This document shows positions 9,400 through 18,778 of a stretch of DNA of 64,000 nucleotides, one piece after another. The number at the start of each line of letters is the position of its first letter. The first letter of the stretch is position 1. Below the pieces are notes generated by a model that worked only from the letters and a program-made list of their open reading frames with translations, had not been told where the DNA came from and made no database searches. Location: NCBI GenBank assembly GCA_002083655.1, contig MSXR01000004.1, positions 1 to 64,000 of the forward strand, read 5' to 3'. A program made the translations under genes and the position numbers. Source of the DNA: Proteobacteria bacterium ST_bin14 (lineage in GTDB: Bacteria; Pseudomonadota; Alphaproteobacteria; Sphingomonadales; Sphingomonadaceae).

Positions 9400-10032
9400 A
9401 TGAGTTATGCCGTCAAGGAGATGTTCCTGACGCTGCAGGGCGAAGGTGTGAATGCCGGGCGGCGTGCGGTGTTCATCCGCTTTGCAGGCTGCAACCTTTG
9501 GTCCGGCCGCGAGGAGGACCGCGCAACGGCGGTGTGCCGGTTTTGCGACACTGATTTTGTCGGCATTGACGGGGCCGGGGGCGCGCGGTTTGCTGATGCC
9601 GCCGCGCTGGTCGATGCCGCTATGGGGCACTGGGGCGCGGGGACCAGTGATCGCTTCGTGGTGCTGACCGGTGGCGAACCGATGCTGCAGGTCGACGAAG
9701 CATTGGTGGACGCCTTACACGCCGCCGGCTTCCGGATTGCGATAGAAACCAACGGCACATTGGCCGTTCATCCCGGGATTGATTGGGTCTGCGTTAGCCC
9801 CAAGGCCGGCAGTATGGTGGTTCAGCAATCAGGCGACGAGCTGAAACTGGTCTGGCCGCAGCCTGGCACCGATATCGATGCAATCCAGCGCTGGCATTTC
9901 GGCCATTTCCTGCTCCAGCCGCTCGATAGCGATGCGCGCGACGCCAATCAGGCGGCCGCGATTGCGATGGTGCTGGCGCGACCGCAGTGGCGGCTATCGC
10001 TGCAAACGCACAAGCTGCTGGGGCTGCGTTAA
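9400..10032 (+). CDS. queE: 7-carboxy-7-deazaguanine synthase QueE (radical SAM)
   Basis: A 210-residue radical SAM enzyme that contracts 6-carboxytetrahydropterin to 7-carboxy-7-deazaguanine. The cluster cysteines are spaced CX14CX2C (Cys31, Cys46, Cys49) instead of the canonical CX3CX2C; this widened spacing is a known variant within the QueE family. FLTLQGEG near the N-terminus and VLTGGEPMLQ are typical QueE/SAM motifs, and ETNGT follows in the core. The protein is slightly short, as expected for this branch. It directly follows queC. Confidence 0.93.
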   Translation: MSYAVKEMFLTLQGEGVNAGRRAVFIRFAGCNLWSGREEDRATAVCRFCDTDFVGIDGAGGARFADAAALVDAAMGHWGAGTSDRFVVLTGGEPMLQVDEALVDALHAAGFRIAIETNGTLAVHPGIDWVCVSPKAGSMVVQQSGDELKLVWPQPGTDIDAIQRWHFGHFLLQPLDSDARDANQAAAIAMVLARPQWRLSLQTHKLLGLR

Positions 10033-10093
10033 GGGTAGGTGCCCCCTTCGTGCCCATTTCGTAGCCGCCTGCAGCAAGCGTGGTGCGCCGTCG

Positions 10094-10217
10094 CTAGAGC
10101 ATAGTGCTTGAAATATGAATCGTCAGAAGCAATCCAGCCTATCCGCGAGCACGCCGCTGGATTGCTTCGCTGCGCTCGCAATGACGGACGATCCTGAATT
10201 ACGGCACGATGCTCTAG
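10094..10217. repeat. Palindromic intergenic repeat element
   Basis: A 124-base element begins ctagagcat and ends with its exact complement atgctctag. Inside, ctggattgcttcg and the attgcgagcgcagcgaagcaatccag-type core form further complementary arms (gaagcaatccag at about 10127 pairs with ctggattgctt near 10158). Part of its right arm recurs at 14-51. Repeats with this core are widespread in sphingomonads and relatives. It lies between queE and a convergent exported protein. Confidence 0.8.
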
Positions 10218-10285
10218 CATTTGTTCGACGCGGATGACCGCTGCCAACCCCGGGTAGCTTCACCCGTGATCAGCAACGCCGTGCG

Positions 10286-10945
10286 TCATACATACGCGTC
10301 AGGGCATTTGCGAAAATCGAATCGGTCCTTTTTCCAGCAGGCTGGGTCCATCCGTAAAATCGGAATGGTGCGCAGGCTGTTGCGACCGCCCAGGGCCTGT
10401 TCCCCGCGCGCGACAAGGCTGTTGCGCAGTTCCCGCAGCCGGTTCGCCGCCAATATGTTCAATTCTCCGCGCGGCGTGAAGATCGCATCGCGTCCGACAT
10501 GAGCGGCGGTCTGACAGAAATTATATTGCGCATAAACCGTTGTGAAACCAGAATAGATGCGCGTTTGATATTTGTCGAAGGCACTGGTCGCCGCCTTTGG
10601 CGCTTTGTTCTTGCGGGCGAAATATTTGGTCAGCGTGGCGAATGACTTCGCCAGTTCGGCTTTGTGATCAATCAGCACCGCGTTGTACGTCGGGATTGTC
10701 ATCAACATCGGTTCAAAATCGCAACCAAGCGCAGAGACATTCAACGCCGCGCGCAACGACCAGACCAAGCTGGCGCGCAGTTCGTCGGCGGTCGCATCCG
10801 GCAGGGCGATAAACAGATCGGGTTCATCGCCGCGTACAGGAGCGCCACTATAATCATGATTCTTCATAAAAAACTGGGCAGAAGCGGGGCTCGCCACCGT
10901 CATCCCCATGGCCACTACGAGCAATACAACCAAACGCCACATCAT
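10286..10945 (-). CDS. Exported hypothetical protein with conserved cysteines
   Basis: A 219-residue protein of unknown function. The signal peptide (MMWRLVVLLVVAMG to ASA) is clear. The mature protein is mainly helical, with Cys residues in LGCDFEP, YNFCQTAA, PACWKKD and RKCPDAY that may form disulfides in the periplasm. The start at 10945 is chosen because GAGGTGG lies just upstream and the signal peptide begins there; the longer ORF to 11041 is unlikely. It is convergent with queE and separated from it by a palindromic repeat. I do not recognise the family. Confidence 0.7.
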   Translation of the reverse strand: MMWRLVVLLVVAMGMTVASPASAQFFMKNHDYSGAPVRGDEPDLFIALPDATADELRASLVWSLRAALNVSALGCDFEPMLMTIPTYNAVLIDHKAELAKSFATLTKYFARKNKAPKAATSAFDKYQTRIYSGFTTVYAQYNFCQTAAHVGRDAIFTPRGELNILAANRLRELRNSLVARGEQALGGRNSLRTIPILRMDPACWKKDRFDFRKCPDAYV

Positions 10946-11295
10946 TGTTCCACCTCGCCCGATACCCCCCGCGCGGCCCCTAAAGGCTTTTCGCGGGGAC
11001 CCCAACTGTTTTTGCGCCAAGCGGTGATTTAACCGCGCCATTTGCCGATTCGCTGCGCCGCAGTCGCAGCGCCGCCATTACGTCGCCCGGGGTTAGCAAA
11101 GGCCTACCGGGTGCCGCCAATCATGGTTTGCCCGATCATGGTTAAGCCGATCCTGCTTTGGTACGCCCTGGCCAGCGCCTAAAATCGGGTGGCGTCAAAA
11201 AAGGGAGGCCATCAAGGCGTCAAGCACGGGGCTCGGCACCGAACCGAGTATCGCACCGCTTGGGGAAGGCCGTATCCACCCAACGATGGAGACTC
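10946..11295. other. Intergenic stretch without a recognisable gene
   Basis: Between the exported protein at 10286-10945 and the terminator at 11296 I see only weak open frames without ribosome binding sites and no repeat matching others in the window. A short hairpin (ctcgg / ccgag) lies near 11230. The promoter of the minus-strand exported gene should lie here, but no strong -35/-10 pair stands out. Confidence 0.5.
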
Positions 11296-11334
11296 AAAAA
11301 AAAGGCCGCCCGGCAAACCGGACGGCCCCTTTTT
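11296..11334. terminator. Bidirectional terminator hairpin
   Basis: The GC-rich stem ggccgcccgg / ccggacggcc has an A-run of eight on the left and a T-run of five on the right, so it can work in both directions. On the minus strand it follows the Met/Asp-rich lipoprotein gene and ends in eight T residues, a strong terminator. Confidence 0.85.
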
Positions 11335-11374
11335 GTCGCCACGCTACCCAGTGGGCAGCCGCGGCAACCACCAA

Positions 11375-11635
11375 TTACTTGGCTGCGTTGGTCGACATCA
11401 TCGCGTCGTTCGACGACATCATGGCATCGTTCGACATCATCGCGTCGTTCGCCATCATCGCGCCGTCCGTTGCGGTCATGCTGTCAGTGGCCATCGCGTC
11501 GCCTTCGTTGGCGGTCATTTCGCTGACCATGGCGTTGTCGGTGGCCGTTTCGGTCTTCGGCGAGCAAGCCGAAATCATCAGTGCCGCACCGGCGATCATC
11601 GAACCGGCTACGACTTTGGAAATGAGTGCACGCAT
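11375..11635 (-). CDS. Small Met/Asp-rich lipoprotein with short peptide repeats
   Basis: An 86-residue predicted lipoprotein. The signal peptide ends in the lipobox MISAC. The mature part is made almost entirely of Ala, Met, Asp, Ser, Thr and Asn, with repeated units such as DAMMAN, DAMMSN and DAMMSSN near the C-terminus. The ATG at 11635 follows AGGGAGC on the minus strand; the longer frame from 11704 lacks support. A strong terminator follows, so the gene is monocistronic. Met/Asp-rich repeats could bind metal ions, but this is speculation. Confidence 0.75.
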   Translation of the reverse strand: MRALISKVVAGSMIAGAALMISACSPKTETATDNAMVSEMTANEGDAMATDSMTATDGAMMANDAMMSNDAMMSSNDAMMSTNAAK

Positions 11636-11737
11636 GTGGAAGCTCCCTAAGAAAATGGATCTGGATGGCTTAGACGCCTTTAATACCCAAACCGTAGGGG
11701 ACATTAGACTTTTATCGCCCGGCCCTCAAGCCTCGTT

Positions 11738-12382
11738 TTACAGCGGCAAAGAAAGTCTATCCAGAAAGGCAGCGAATTCAAGCGATAACGCTGCATCAAG
11801 CGCCGCGAAATCGGGCGTTTTCCCGAGCTTTTCTATGCTGGTGACGCCAAAATCGGGCAGGCCGCACGGAATGATGCCATCAAAGTGCCCCAAATCCGGC
11901 ATAACATTCACAGCAAACCCATGCAGCGTGACCCAGCGCTTCACGCGCACGCCAATCGCACCAATCTTGGCTTCATGCGCACCATCCCGCGTCCAAATGC
12001 CCACGCGGCCCGGCGCGGTGAAACTGGCGATGCCCAGCCGGGCAAGCGCGGCGATTACCCATTGTTCGATCGCATGCACAAAACCCCGCACATCGCGCCC
12101 GCGCCGGTTCAGATCCAGCATCACATAGCCGATCCGCTGGCCCGGCCCATGATAGGTATAGCGACCGCCGCGCCCGGTGACATGCACGGGAAAGCGCGGG
12201 TCAATCAGCTCTGCCGGGTCTGCGCTGGTGCCCGCGGTGTAAACGGCCGGGTGTTCGAGCAGCCAGATCAACTCGGATCCGTGCCCGGCGGCGATATCGG
12301 CGACGCGGGCGGCCATCATCTCGGCGGCAACCGCATAGTCGATCGGCTCAGGCTCGATCCGCCATTCCACGCTGTCGATCAT
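11738..12382 (-). CDS. lipB: Lipoyl(octanoyl) transferase LipB
   Basis: A 214-residue cytosolic enzyme that moves octanoyl groups from acyl carrier protein to the lipoyl domains of 2-oxoacid dehydrogenases and the glycine cleavage H protein. The family signature is seen in [12 protein letters not shown], and the catalytic pair as Lys in [10 protein letters not shown] and Cys in [13 protein letters not shown]. The ATG at 12382 is preceded by CAGGAA; an earlier in-frame ATG at 12418 is less likely. It is divergent from the following membrane-protein pair. Confidence 0.94.
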   Translation of the reverse strand: MIDSVEWRIEPEPIDYAVAAEMMAARVADIAAGHGSELIWLLEHPAVYTAGTSADPAELIDPRFPVHVTGRGGRYTYHGPGQRIGYVMLDLNRRGRDVRGFVHAIEQWVIAALARLGIASFTAPGRVGIWTRDGAHEAKIGAIGVRVKRWVTLHGFAVNVMPDLGHFDGIIPCGLPDFGVTSIEKLGKTPDFAALDAALSLEFAAFLDRLSLPL

Positions 12383-12522
12383 GGCGGGTTTCCTGCGCCA
12401 CAGATTGGCCGGGTGCAAGCGGGATGACAGTGCAGCGTGCCGAGCATTGGCAACCGGCGGGTCAATCGTCTAACAGGGCAGTCATCGGGGCGCATATGCC
12501 TTTTTGCGCGGAGGAAGCGGCC

Positions 12523-13362
12523 TTGAATTCCGTCAATATGGGAACAGTCTGGGATCGGGCGACCGAATTTCTGGGCGACAATATCGGTATGGTGACGCCG
12601 ATCGCGCTGGCGGCAATCTTTGTTCCGGCCTCCATCAATGATGCCATCGCGCCGCTGGGTTCCGCCAATCCTGATTTGCAGGGCTGGGTCAACTTGGCGT
12701 CGCTGATATTGGCGGTGGTGTCGATTGGCGGCCAGTTGGCGATTATGGCGCTGGCGCTGGACGTCAGCCGCACGGCGGGGGAGGCGGCACGGACCGCGCT
12801 TGGCAAGCTGTTATGGGCGGCAGCGATCACGATCCTGCTCCTTTTCGGGCTTATGCTCGCGCTGATTCCGCTGGGGATCATCATGGTCGCGTCGGGGCTT
12901 GATATGGCGGGTTTTGCGACCAACGATCAGGCGGCGATTTCGGCGGCCGTGGCGCAACTGCCAGCCGGCGTGATCTGGGCGTCACTGGCTTATCTGCTGG
13001 CTTGGGCGGTGGGGACGATCTGGCTCAGCGCGCGGTTGACGCTGGCATTTCCGGCGCTGGTGGGCGAAAATCTGGGCCTGGGTGCCATTGGCCGATCATG
13101 GACGCTGACCAAAGGGCTGGTGCTGAAAATAATCGGCGTGCTGCTGCTGTATGTTATCGTCAGCGGGGTTGCAGCGCTGGCAGCGAAGGCGGCGTTTGGC
13201 GGCGTGTTTGGGTTAATCGCGGGCGGGGCACAACCCGGCAGCGTTGCCAGTGTGCTGACGTCGGTTGCCGTTGGTACAGTGGGCACCGCTTTTGAAGTGT
13301 TGCAGGCAGCGTTCGTCGCCAAGCTGTTCATCGCCGCGCACGAAGCTGCCGGCAGCCGATGA
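12523..13362 (+). CDS. Multi-pass membrane protein, first of a pair
   Basis: A roughly 279-residue integral membrane protein of unknown function with about six hydrophobic segments. It resembles the GlpQ-associated glycerophosphodiester phosphodiesterase membrane-domain type in overall pattern (repeated TM pairs and an RSWTLTKG segment between helices), but I see no catalytic domain. The TTG at 12523 is proposed as the start because GAGGAAG lies six bases before it; ATG codons at 12496 and 12538 are alternatives. It overlaps the next membrane-protein gene by four bases (ATGA), and the two probably act together. Confidence 0.75.
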   Translation: MNSVNMGTVWDRATEFLGDNIGMVTPIALAAIFVPASINDAIAPLGSANPDLQGWVNLASLILAVVSIGGQLAIMALALDVSRTAGEAARTALGKLLWAAAITILLLFGLMLALIPLGIIMVASGLDMAGFATNDQAAISAAVAQLPAGVIWASLAYLLAWAVGTIWLSARLTLAFPALVGENLGLGAIGRSWTLTKGLVLKIIGVLLLYVIVSGVAALAAKAAFGGVFGLIAGGAQPGSVASVLTSVAVGTVGTAFEVLQAAFVAKLFIAAHEAAGSR

Positions 13363-14108
13363 AAATCAACCTGCCGGGCGTGTTTACAGACGCCTGGGGC
13401 CTGTTCTCCCGGCACCGCGAGGTGGTGTTGACCGTGGCGGCGCAGTTCATTTTCCTGCCCACGCTTGCGCTGCTGCTGCTGGTGCCAATCGCGCCGCCAT
13501 GGCCCGAATCCGGTGCGACTGAGCCGGAAATTCAGGCGGCCGCCAATCTGTTGGCGGCATGGATCGTCGACAATGGATTCATGTTCATGGCGGCAGGGCT
13601 GTTGTCGCTCTACGGCTCGCTTTCAATCACGGCGTTCCTGATCGATCCCGATAGCGATGATCTGCGCGGGGCGCTGGGGCGTGCGCTGGGGCTGATGCCG
13701 CGTTATGTGCTTGCCGCGCTGCTAATCCTGCTGCCAGCGTCGCTGGGGCTGTTCGTGCTGATCGTGCCGGGGCTGTACATTATGGGCCGCACGATGCTGA
13801 TCGGCCCATTGTTGATCGTTGACCGACCTATAACGGCAACAGCGGCAATCATGCGCAGTATCAAACTAACGCGCGGCAACGGGCTGATGCTGGCGGGGTT
13901 GACCGGCATTGACCTGATCGCCGGGCAGTTCCTGCCGGGGCCGTTTCAACAATTGGACGTCGCGATGCGCGCCGCGCGGGCGGCGAACCCGATTACGATC
14001 ACCATTGTCGATTCCGCTGCCGCCGCGCTGGCTGCCGCCGTCGCGCTGGCGACGATATTGGTGCGGATCGCGGTGTATCGGCAACTGGCGGCGCAGGTAA
14101 GGCAGTAG
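13359..14108 (+). CDS. Multi-pass membrane protein, second of a pair
   Basis: A 249-residue integral membrane protein related in layout to its upstream partner: short N-terminal helix (FTDAWGLFSRHR), then about six TM segments, with the cytosolic-type segment RSIKLTRGNG corresponding to RSWTLTKG in the first protein. This parallel suggests the two are divergent paralogues. It starts within the stop codon of the first gene, so they are translationally coupled. No function is assigned. Confidence 0.75.
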   Translation: MKINLPGVFTDAWGLFSRHREVVLTVAAQFIFLPTLALLLLVPIAPPWPESGATEPEIQAAANLLAAWIVDNGFMFMAAGLLSLYGSLSITAFLIDPDSDDLRGALGRALGLMPRYVLAALLILLPASLGLFVLIVPGLYIMGRTMLIGPLLIVDRPITATAAIMRSIKLTRGNGLMLAGLTGIDLIAGQFLPGPFQQLDVAMRAARAANPITITIVDSAAAALAAAVALATILVRIAVYRQLAAQVRQ

Positions 14109-14264
14109 GGCTTCGGGGCGGGCGGCATGGCGCGCGTGTCGTTGGCAAGCGTTCTGTGCTTCCCCGGCGGGCTGCACTTATTGCCCGGTCGCGATTAATC
14201 AGCACTTCAGTAATCTGGTTCACGTGGCGCCCGTCATCCCCGCCCCGCCGTCGCGCAGCTCCCC

Positions 14265-15107
14265 CTAAGCCCAGGTCACCAACGGCGGTAGGCTCATCAA
14301 AATCGCGTCGATGTTGCCGCCGGTTTTCAGCCCGAACAGCGTGCCGCGATCATAGACCAGGTTGAATTCGGCGTAGCGGCCCCGCCATGTCAGCATCTCT
14401 GCGATATCGGCTTCGGTGAAGGGCGTGTTCATCCGCCGCCGCACAATGCGGGGGTAACTGTCTAAAAACGCGCGGCCAATGTCCTTGATGAATTCGAAAT
14501 TTGCGTCGAAATCGCCTTCAAGATGATCAGCGAAAATCCCGCCCACGCCGCGGTGGCACTGGCGGTGGGGGATGTAGAAATATTCGTCCGCCCATTTTTT
14601 GTAGCGATCATAATAATCGGCACCATGGGGGTCGCAATGCGCCTTCAGCGTGGCGTGAAAATCTGCTGTATCTTCATCATAGGGCAGGGGCGGGTTCAGG
14701 TCTGCACCGCCGCCGAACCAGCGTTTGGTGGTGACGAGGAACCGGGTATTCATGTGGACGGCGGGCACATGCGGGTTGGCCATATGCGCGACCAAGCTGA
14801 TCCCCGTGGCGAAAAAGCCGGGGTCTTCGGCGGCGCCGTGGATTGATTTGGCGAACTCGCCTTCAAACGTGCCGCCAACGGTGGAGACGTTGACACCCAC
14901 TTTCTCAAATACCTTACCCTTCATCACCCCGCGCACGCCGCCGCCGCCGTGATCCCGGGTTGGATCCGTGCGATCCCAGGCCACATACTCAAAATCGGCG
15001 TCAGACCCGGCCTCGCGCTCAATCGCCACGAATTCGGCGCAGATGCTGTCGCGCAATTGTTCGAACCATGCGCGTGCGGTTGATTGCTGTTCATCGAGCG
15101 GAGCCAT
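14265..15107 (-). CDS. hemF: Aerobic coproporphyrinogen-III oxidase HemF
   Basis: A 280-residue oxygen-dependent enzyme that decarboxylates two propionates of coproporphyrinogen III to give protoporphyrinogen IX in heme synthesis. Conserved family segments include WFGGGADLNP, the YYDRYKKWADEYFYIPHR stretch and the C-terminal RGRYAEFNLVYDRGT, which line the active site of the dimeric fold. Length is slightly shorter than E. coli HemF (299). It is the last gene of a minus-strand group that also includes trmL and a small pentapeptide-like protein. Confidence 0.96.
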   Translation of the reverse strand: MAPLDEQQSTARAWFEQLRDSICAEFVAIEREAGSDADFEYVAWDRTDPTRDHGGGGVRGVMKGKVFEKVGVNVSTVGGTFEGEFAKSIHGAAEDPGFFATGISLVAHMANPHVPAVHMNTRFLVTTKRWFGGGADLNPPLPYDEDTADFHATLKAHCDPHGADYYDRYKKWADEYFYIPHRQCHRGVGGIFADHLEGDFDANFEFIKDIGRAFLDSYPRIVRRRMNTPFTEADIAEMLTWRGRYAEFNLVYDRGTLFGLKTGGNIDAILMSLPPLVTWA

Positions 15108-15152
15108 GTTTTCCCCTAATCTGCGTGGTCTGGTTGTGGTCGAGCGGGCATT

Positions 15153-15350
15153 TTAGTCGAGATGGCAGCCGTCCTTGGCGCGTTGTTCACTGATCCACGC
15201 CTCGACGCCATAGCCAAAGATGCGGAACCCCTTGATGTTCGCATTCTTCACCGTCAACCCCGCAAGGTTGACGTCGACGAACCGGGTGCGCGCCATCGCG
15301 CAGCTGGTAAACGATGCGTCGTTCATCTGCCGGTTAGAAAATTCATCCAT
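15153..15350 (-). CDS. Small pentapeptide-repeat-like protein
   Basis: A 65-residue protein with a weak five-residue periodicity (NDASF, ARTRF, VDVNLAGL, KNANIKGF) typical of pentapeptide-repeat beta-helix proteins, ending in a helical, charged tail. It has no signal peptide or membrane segment. GAGGGGG precedes the ATG at 15350 on the minus strand, supporting the start. It lies between trmL and hemF in the same direction. The function is unknown. Confidence 0.65.
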   Translation of the reverse strand: MDEFSNRQMNDASFTSCAMARTRFVDVNLAGLTVKNANIKGFRIFGYGVEAWISEQRAKDGCHLD

Positions 15351-15395
15351 CGCATCCCCCTCTGACGGACATCTCTGCCGGGCCCGTCTGCCGGA

Positions 15396-15893
15396 TTATT
15401 CCGGCCAGCCATCCAGCTGGCGCAAAGCCTCCGCCACCCCAATCCCGGCCGCGACTGAGATGTTGAGCGAGCGCAATCCCGGGCGCAACGGAATCTTGAC
15501 ACGAAAATCGGCGCGCGCATGAACTTCTTCAGGAACACCGGCGCTTTCGGTGCCCAGCAACAGCGTGTCGCCGGGCTCAAAGCGCGCCGATGGCAACCGT
15601 GTTGCGCCTTTGGTTGTCAGCAGCACGATCCGCCCTGGCACGCTCGCCTCAAACGCCGCCCAATCGACATGGCGGGTAACATCAACCTGGGTGAGATAAT
15701 CCATGCCGGAACGCGCCAAGGCACGGTCGGAAAAGGCAAATCCCATCGGCTCGATCAAGTCCACGGGCACATTCAGGCACGCGGCCAGCCGTAAAATCGT
15801 GCCGACATTGCCAGCGATTTCGGGCTGATACAGGGCCAGCCGCAGCGGCGCCGAAGCGGTGCCGCGATCTACAGGAGTGGTGCGCGCGATCAT
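15396..15893 (-). CDS. trmL: tRNA (cytidine(34)-2'-O)-methyltransferase TrmL
   Basis: A 165-residue SPOUT-class methyltransferase that methylates the ribose of the wobble base in tRNA-Leu using S-adenosylmethionine. Motifs of the trefoil knot are visible: NVGTILRLAACL, LLLGTESAGVPEEV and the C-terminal RSLNISVAAGIGVAEALRQL. The start at 15893 (GCGGGGG upstream) is preferred over the longer frame from 15929. It is divergent from petA, with a 170-base intergenic stretch that should hold the bc1 operon promoter. Confidence 0.92.
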   Translation of the reverse strand: MIARTTPVDRGTASAPLRLALYQPEIAGNVGTILRLAACLNVPVDLIEPMGFAFSDRALARSGMDYLTQVDVTRHVDWAAFEASVPGRIVLLTTKGATRLPSARFEPGDTLLLGTESAGVPEEVHARADFRVKIPLRPGLRSLNISVAAGIGVAEALRQLDGWPE

Positions 15894-16062
15894 GGCCCCC
15901 GCATAGGCCTTATAGCCGTATCCCCTCAACCCGGATAAAATGCTGTTGGCATTGGATGAGCCAATAGCTATCAGGCCGCGATTCGACGGCGCGTCACGCT
16001 GGCGACTTCCAGGCAGTCAGATGGCTGGCGACAACATAGATTCGAACCGCAAGGGCAAGCGA

Positions 16063-16641
16063 ATGGCAACGGTGAGCGAAGCGATTCCAACGGGTGAAAC
16101 ACCGGGGTCGTCCCATGACGAAGATCCGCGTCGCCGCGATTTCCTCAGTATTGCCGCGCTGTCCTTTGGCGGCGTGGGCGTGGTTGCCGTGCTCGTGCCG
16201 CTGGTCAACCAGATGAACCCGTCGGCAGACGTGCTCGCCCAGTCATCGACTGAAATTGATCTGTCGCAGATTCTGCCAGGCCAGGCAGTGAAGACATCGT
16301 TCCGCAAGCAGCCTTTGTTTGTGCGTAACCTGACCCCGGAAGAGATTGCGGAAGCCGATAAGGTTTCGGTTTCAACGCTGCGCGACCCCGAAACGCTGGC
16401 GCAGCGCACCAAGGAAGGCCATAAGAACTGGCTGATCACTTTGGGCGTGTGCACCCATCTGGGTTGTGTGCCGCTTGGCGCGGGTGAGGGCGAAGTGAAG
16501 GGCGAGTTGGGCGGCTATTTCTGCCCGTGCCACGGCTCAGTTTATGATACGGCGGCTCGCATCCGCAAGGGACCGGCGCCCAAGAATCTGGTCGTGCCAG
16601 ACTATAAGTTTACATCAGACACCACTGTAACAGTCGGTTGA
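16063..16641 (+). CDS. petA: Ubiquinol-cytochrome c reductase, Rieske iron-sulfur subunit
   Basis: A 192-residue Rieske protein of the cytochrome bc1 complex that passes electrons from ubiquinol to cytochrome c1. A twin-arginine motif (RRRDFLS) precedes the single TM anchor (about residues 30-55). The 2Fe-2S cluster ligands are in CTHLGC and CPCHGS in the C-terminal domain. The ATG at 16063 gives the usual length; an in-frame ATG at 16021 would add 14 residues. It is the first gene of petABC. Confidence 0.95.
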   Translation: MATVSEAIPTGETPGSSHDEDPRRRDFLSIAALSFGGVGVVAVLVPLVNQMNPSADVLAQSSTEIDLSQILPGQAVKTSFRKQPLFVRNLTPEEIAEADKVSVSTLRDPETLAQRTKEGHKNWLITLGVCTHLGCVPLGAGEGEVKGELGGYFCPCHGSVYDTAARIRKGPAPKNLVVPDYKFTSDTTVTVG

Positions 16642-16651
16642 GGTCAGCATT

Positions 16652-17947
16652 ATGAGCTTCCCCTGGGCAAAGCATTACACGCCAAAGGCGCCAATCATGA
16701 AGTGGATGGACGATCGTCTGCCACTGCCACGATTTGTGTATAATGCCGTTGGCGCGGGCTATCCGGTGCCACGCAACCTTAACTACTTCTGGAACTTCGG
16801 TGTGCTCGCTGGCGTCGCGCTGGTGCTGCAGATCGTTACCGGCATTGTGCTGGCGATGCATTTCGCGGCCAATGGCGCGATCGCGTTCAACTCGGTTGAA
16901 CACATCATGCGCGATGTGAATTCGGGCTGGATGATCCGCTATGCGCACGCCAATGGCGCGTCGATGTTCCTGGCCGTGGTCTATATCCATATCGCCCGCG
17001 GGCTATATTACGGCTCGTATAAGGCACCTCGCGAGATGATCTGGCTGCTGGGTGTTGTGATCTTCCTGTTGATGATGGCCACCGCGTTCATGGGCTATGT
17101 GCTTCCCTGGGGCCAGATGAGCTTCTGGGGCGCGCAGGTGATCACTGGCTTCTTTTCGGCAATCCCGGTTGTGGGTGAATCGATCCGCATCTGGTTGCTG
17201 GGTGGATACACCCCGGACGATGCCACGCTGAACCGCTTCTTTTCGCTTCACTATCTGCTGCCGTTCGTCACGCTGGGTGTGATCATCCTGCACGTCTGGG
17301 CGCTGCACATTCCGGGATCGAACAACCCAACCGGCGTAGACGTGAAGGGCGAGCAGGATACCGTGCCGTTCCACCCATATTACACCGCAAAGGATGGTTT
17401 CGGGCTGGGCGTTTTTCTGACGATTTTCGCCGCGTTCATCTTTTTCATGCCGAATGCGCTTGGCCACCCGGATAACTATATCCCCGCCAACCCGCTGTCG
17501 ACGCCAGCGCATATCGTGCCTGAATGGTATTTCCTGCCTTTCTACGCGATCCTGAAATCGTTCACCGTCGATCTGATCCTGCCCGCCAAATTGTGGGGCG
17601 TGCTCGCGATGTTCGGCTCGATCCTGCTGCTGTTTTTCTTGCCGTGGCTCGATTCATCGCCGGTTCGCTCGGCAAATTATCGGCCAACCTACCGCTTTTT
17701 CCTGGTGATCCTGCTCGTCGACGTGGTGGTGCTGGGCTATATTGGTGGTGCTGAGGCGAGTGGGCGGAACATCGTGATCGGCCAGATTGCCGCTGCTTAT
17801 TATTTCGCGCATTTTCTGATCATCCTGCCGATCATCTCGGCAACCGAGCGTCCACGTCCATTGCCGAATTCGATCACTGAATCGGTCCTGGGCAAGCATG
17901 CAAAGTCGACTGACGGCAGCTTCGGCGCCGCGGTTCCGGCCGAATAA
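16652..17947 (+). CDS. petB: Ubiquinol-cytochrome c reductase, cytochrome b
   Basis: A 431-residue polytopic cytochrome b with eight TM helices. Heme ligands are found as paired His residues in helix B (near AMHFAANG) and helix D (SLHYLLPF and ILHVWALH). The PEWY motif ([12 protein letters not shown]) marks the quinol oxidation site. A short C-terminal extension (about residues 405-431) has no clear role. The gene is ten bases after petA and fifteen before petC. Confidence 0.97.
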   Translation: MSFPWAKHYTPKAPIMKWMDDRLPLPRFVYNAVGAGYPVPRNLNYFWNFGVLAGVALVLQIVTGIVLAMHFAANGAIAFNSVEHIMRDVNSGWMIRYAHANGASMFLAVVYIHIARGLYYGSYKAPREMIWLLGVVIFLLMMATAFMGYVLPWGQMSFWGAQVITGFFSAIPVVGESIRIWLLGGYTPDDATLNRFFSLHYLLPFVTLGVIILHVWALHIPGSNNPTGVDVKGEQDTVPFHPYYTAKDGFGLGVFLTIFAAFIFFMPNALGHPDNYIPANPLSTPAHIVPEWYFLPFYAILKSFTVDLILPAKLWGVLAMFGSILLLFFLPWLDSSPVRSANYRPTYRFFLVILLVDVVVLGYIGGAEASGRNIVIGQIAAAYYFAHFLIILPIISATERPRPLPNSITESVLGKHAKSTDGSFGAAVPAE

Positions 17948-17962
17948 AGGGCACCCAGACCA

Positions 17963-18778
17963 ATGGTTCGCATCATCTCCTTCATCGTTGGCTTGGGATT
18001 TGTCGGCGTTTTGGCGCTGTCACTTTTCGGCAGCATCAATGGCTTGATCACTGATCCAGCCAAGCCGACCGTCACCGAAGAATTCTACCGTGAGCACAAG
18101 GAAGTCGCCTTTACGAGCGACGGCCCGATGGGTAAGTTTGATCGCGCCCAGCTCCAGCGCGGGCTTCAGGTGTATAAGGAAGTTTGCGCGGCCTGCCACT
18201 CGCTCGGTCTGGTTGCGTTTCGTGACCTGACCAAGCTGGGCTATTCCGAAGGTCAGGTGAAGAAATTCGCTGCTGATTGGGGTGCCAAGGCGCAGGTGCA
18301 AGATCCCAAGACTGGTGACCGTACCGAGCGTCCGAATGTTCCTGCCGACAAGTTCCCAACGGTTTATTATCCTGGCCAGGGCGTACCGCCAGATCTGTCG
18401 CTGATCACCAAGGCGCGGCACGGTGGGCCAGCCTATATTTATTCACTGCTGACCGGATATGCCGATCAACCAGCGGCGCTGTTGAAGCATTTCCCTGATG
18501 CGAAGACGCCGGATGGCCTATATTACAACCCGTATTTCCCGAACCTCAATATTGCGATGCCGGCACCGCTTTCCGAAGGGTCGGTAACATATGCCGATGG
18601 TACCAAGAATTCGGTCGATCAAATGGCGAAAGATGTGTCGGCATTCCTGGTATGGACTGCAGAACCAGAGCTTGAGCAGCGCCACTCGACCGGGTTGGCC
18701 GTGCTTGGCTTCCTGCTTATCGGCACGATACTGGCTTACGGTTCCTACCGGACGGTCTGGCGGAATGTGAAGCATTGA
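17963..18778 (+). CDS. petC: Ubiquinol-cytochrome c reductase, cytochrome c1
   Basis: A 271-residue membrane-anchored c-type cytochrome that accepts electrons from the Rieske protein. A hydrophobic N-terminal segment (residues 3-25) acts as signal or anchor, the heme-binding CAACHS motif follows near residue 75, and the sixth ligand Met is probably in the NIAMPAPLSEG segment. A C-terminal TM helix (about 240-262) anchors it. The stop overlaps the TTG start of apt by four bases. Confidence 0.96.
   Translation: MVRIISFIVGLGFVGVLALSLFGSINGLITDPAKPTVTEEFYREHKEVAFTSDGPMGKFDRAQLQRGLQVYKEVCAACHSLGLVAFRDLTKLGYSEGQVKKFAADWGAKAQVQDPKTGDRTERPNVPADKFPTVYYPGQGVPPDLSLITKARHGGPAYIYSLLTGYADQPAALLKHFPDAKTPDGLYYNPYFPNLNIAMPAPLSEGSVTYADGTKNSVDQMAKDVSAFLVWTAEPELEQRHSTGLAVLGFLLIGTILAYGSYRTVWRNVKH

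Noticed and set aside
11158..12128. Plus-strand open frames opposite the Met/Asp-rich lipoprotein and lipB.
   Set aside because: They mirror the repeats of the minus-strand lipoprotein gene, and cross its terminator and lipB; no domain is visible.
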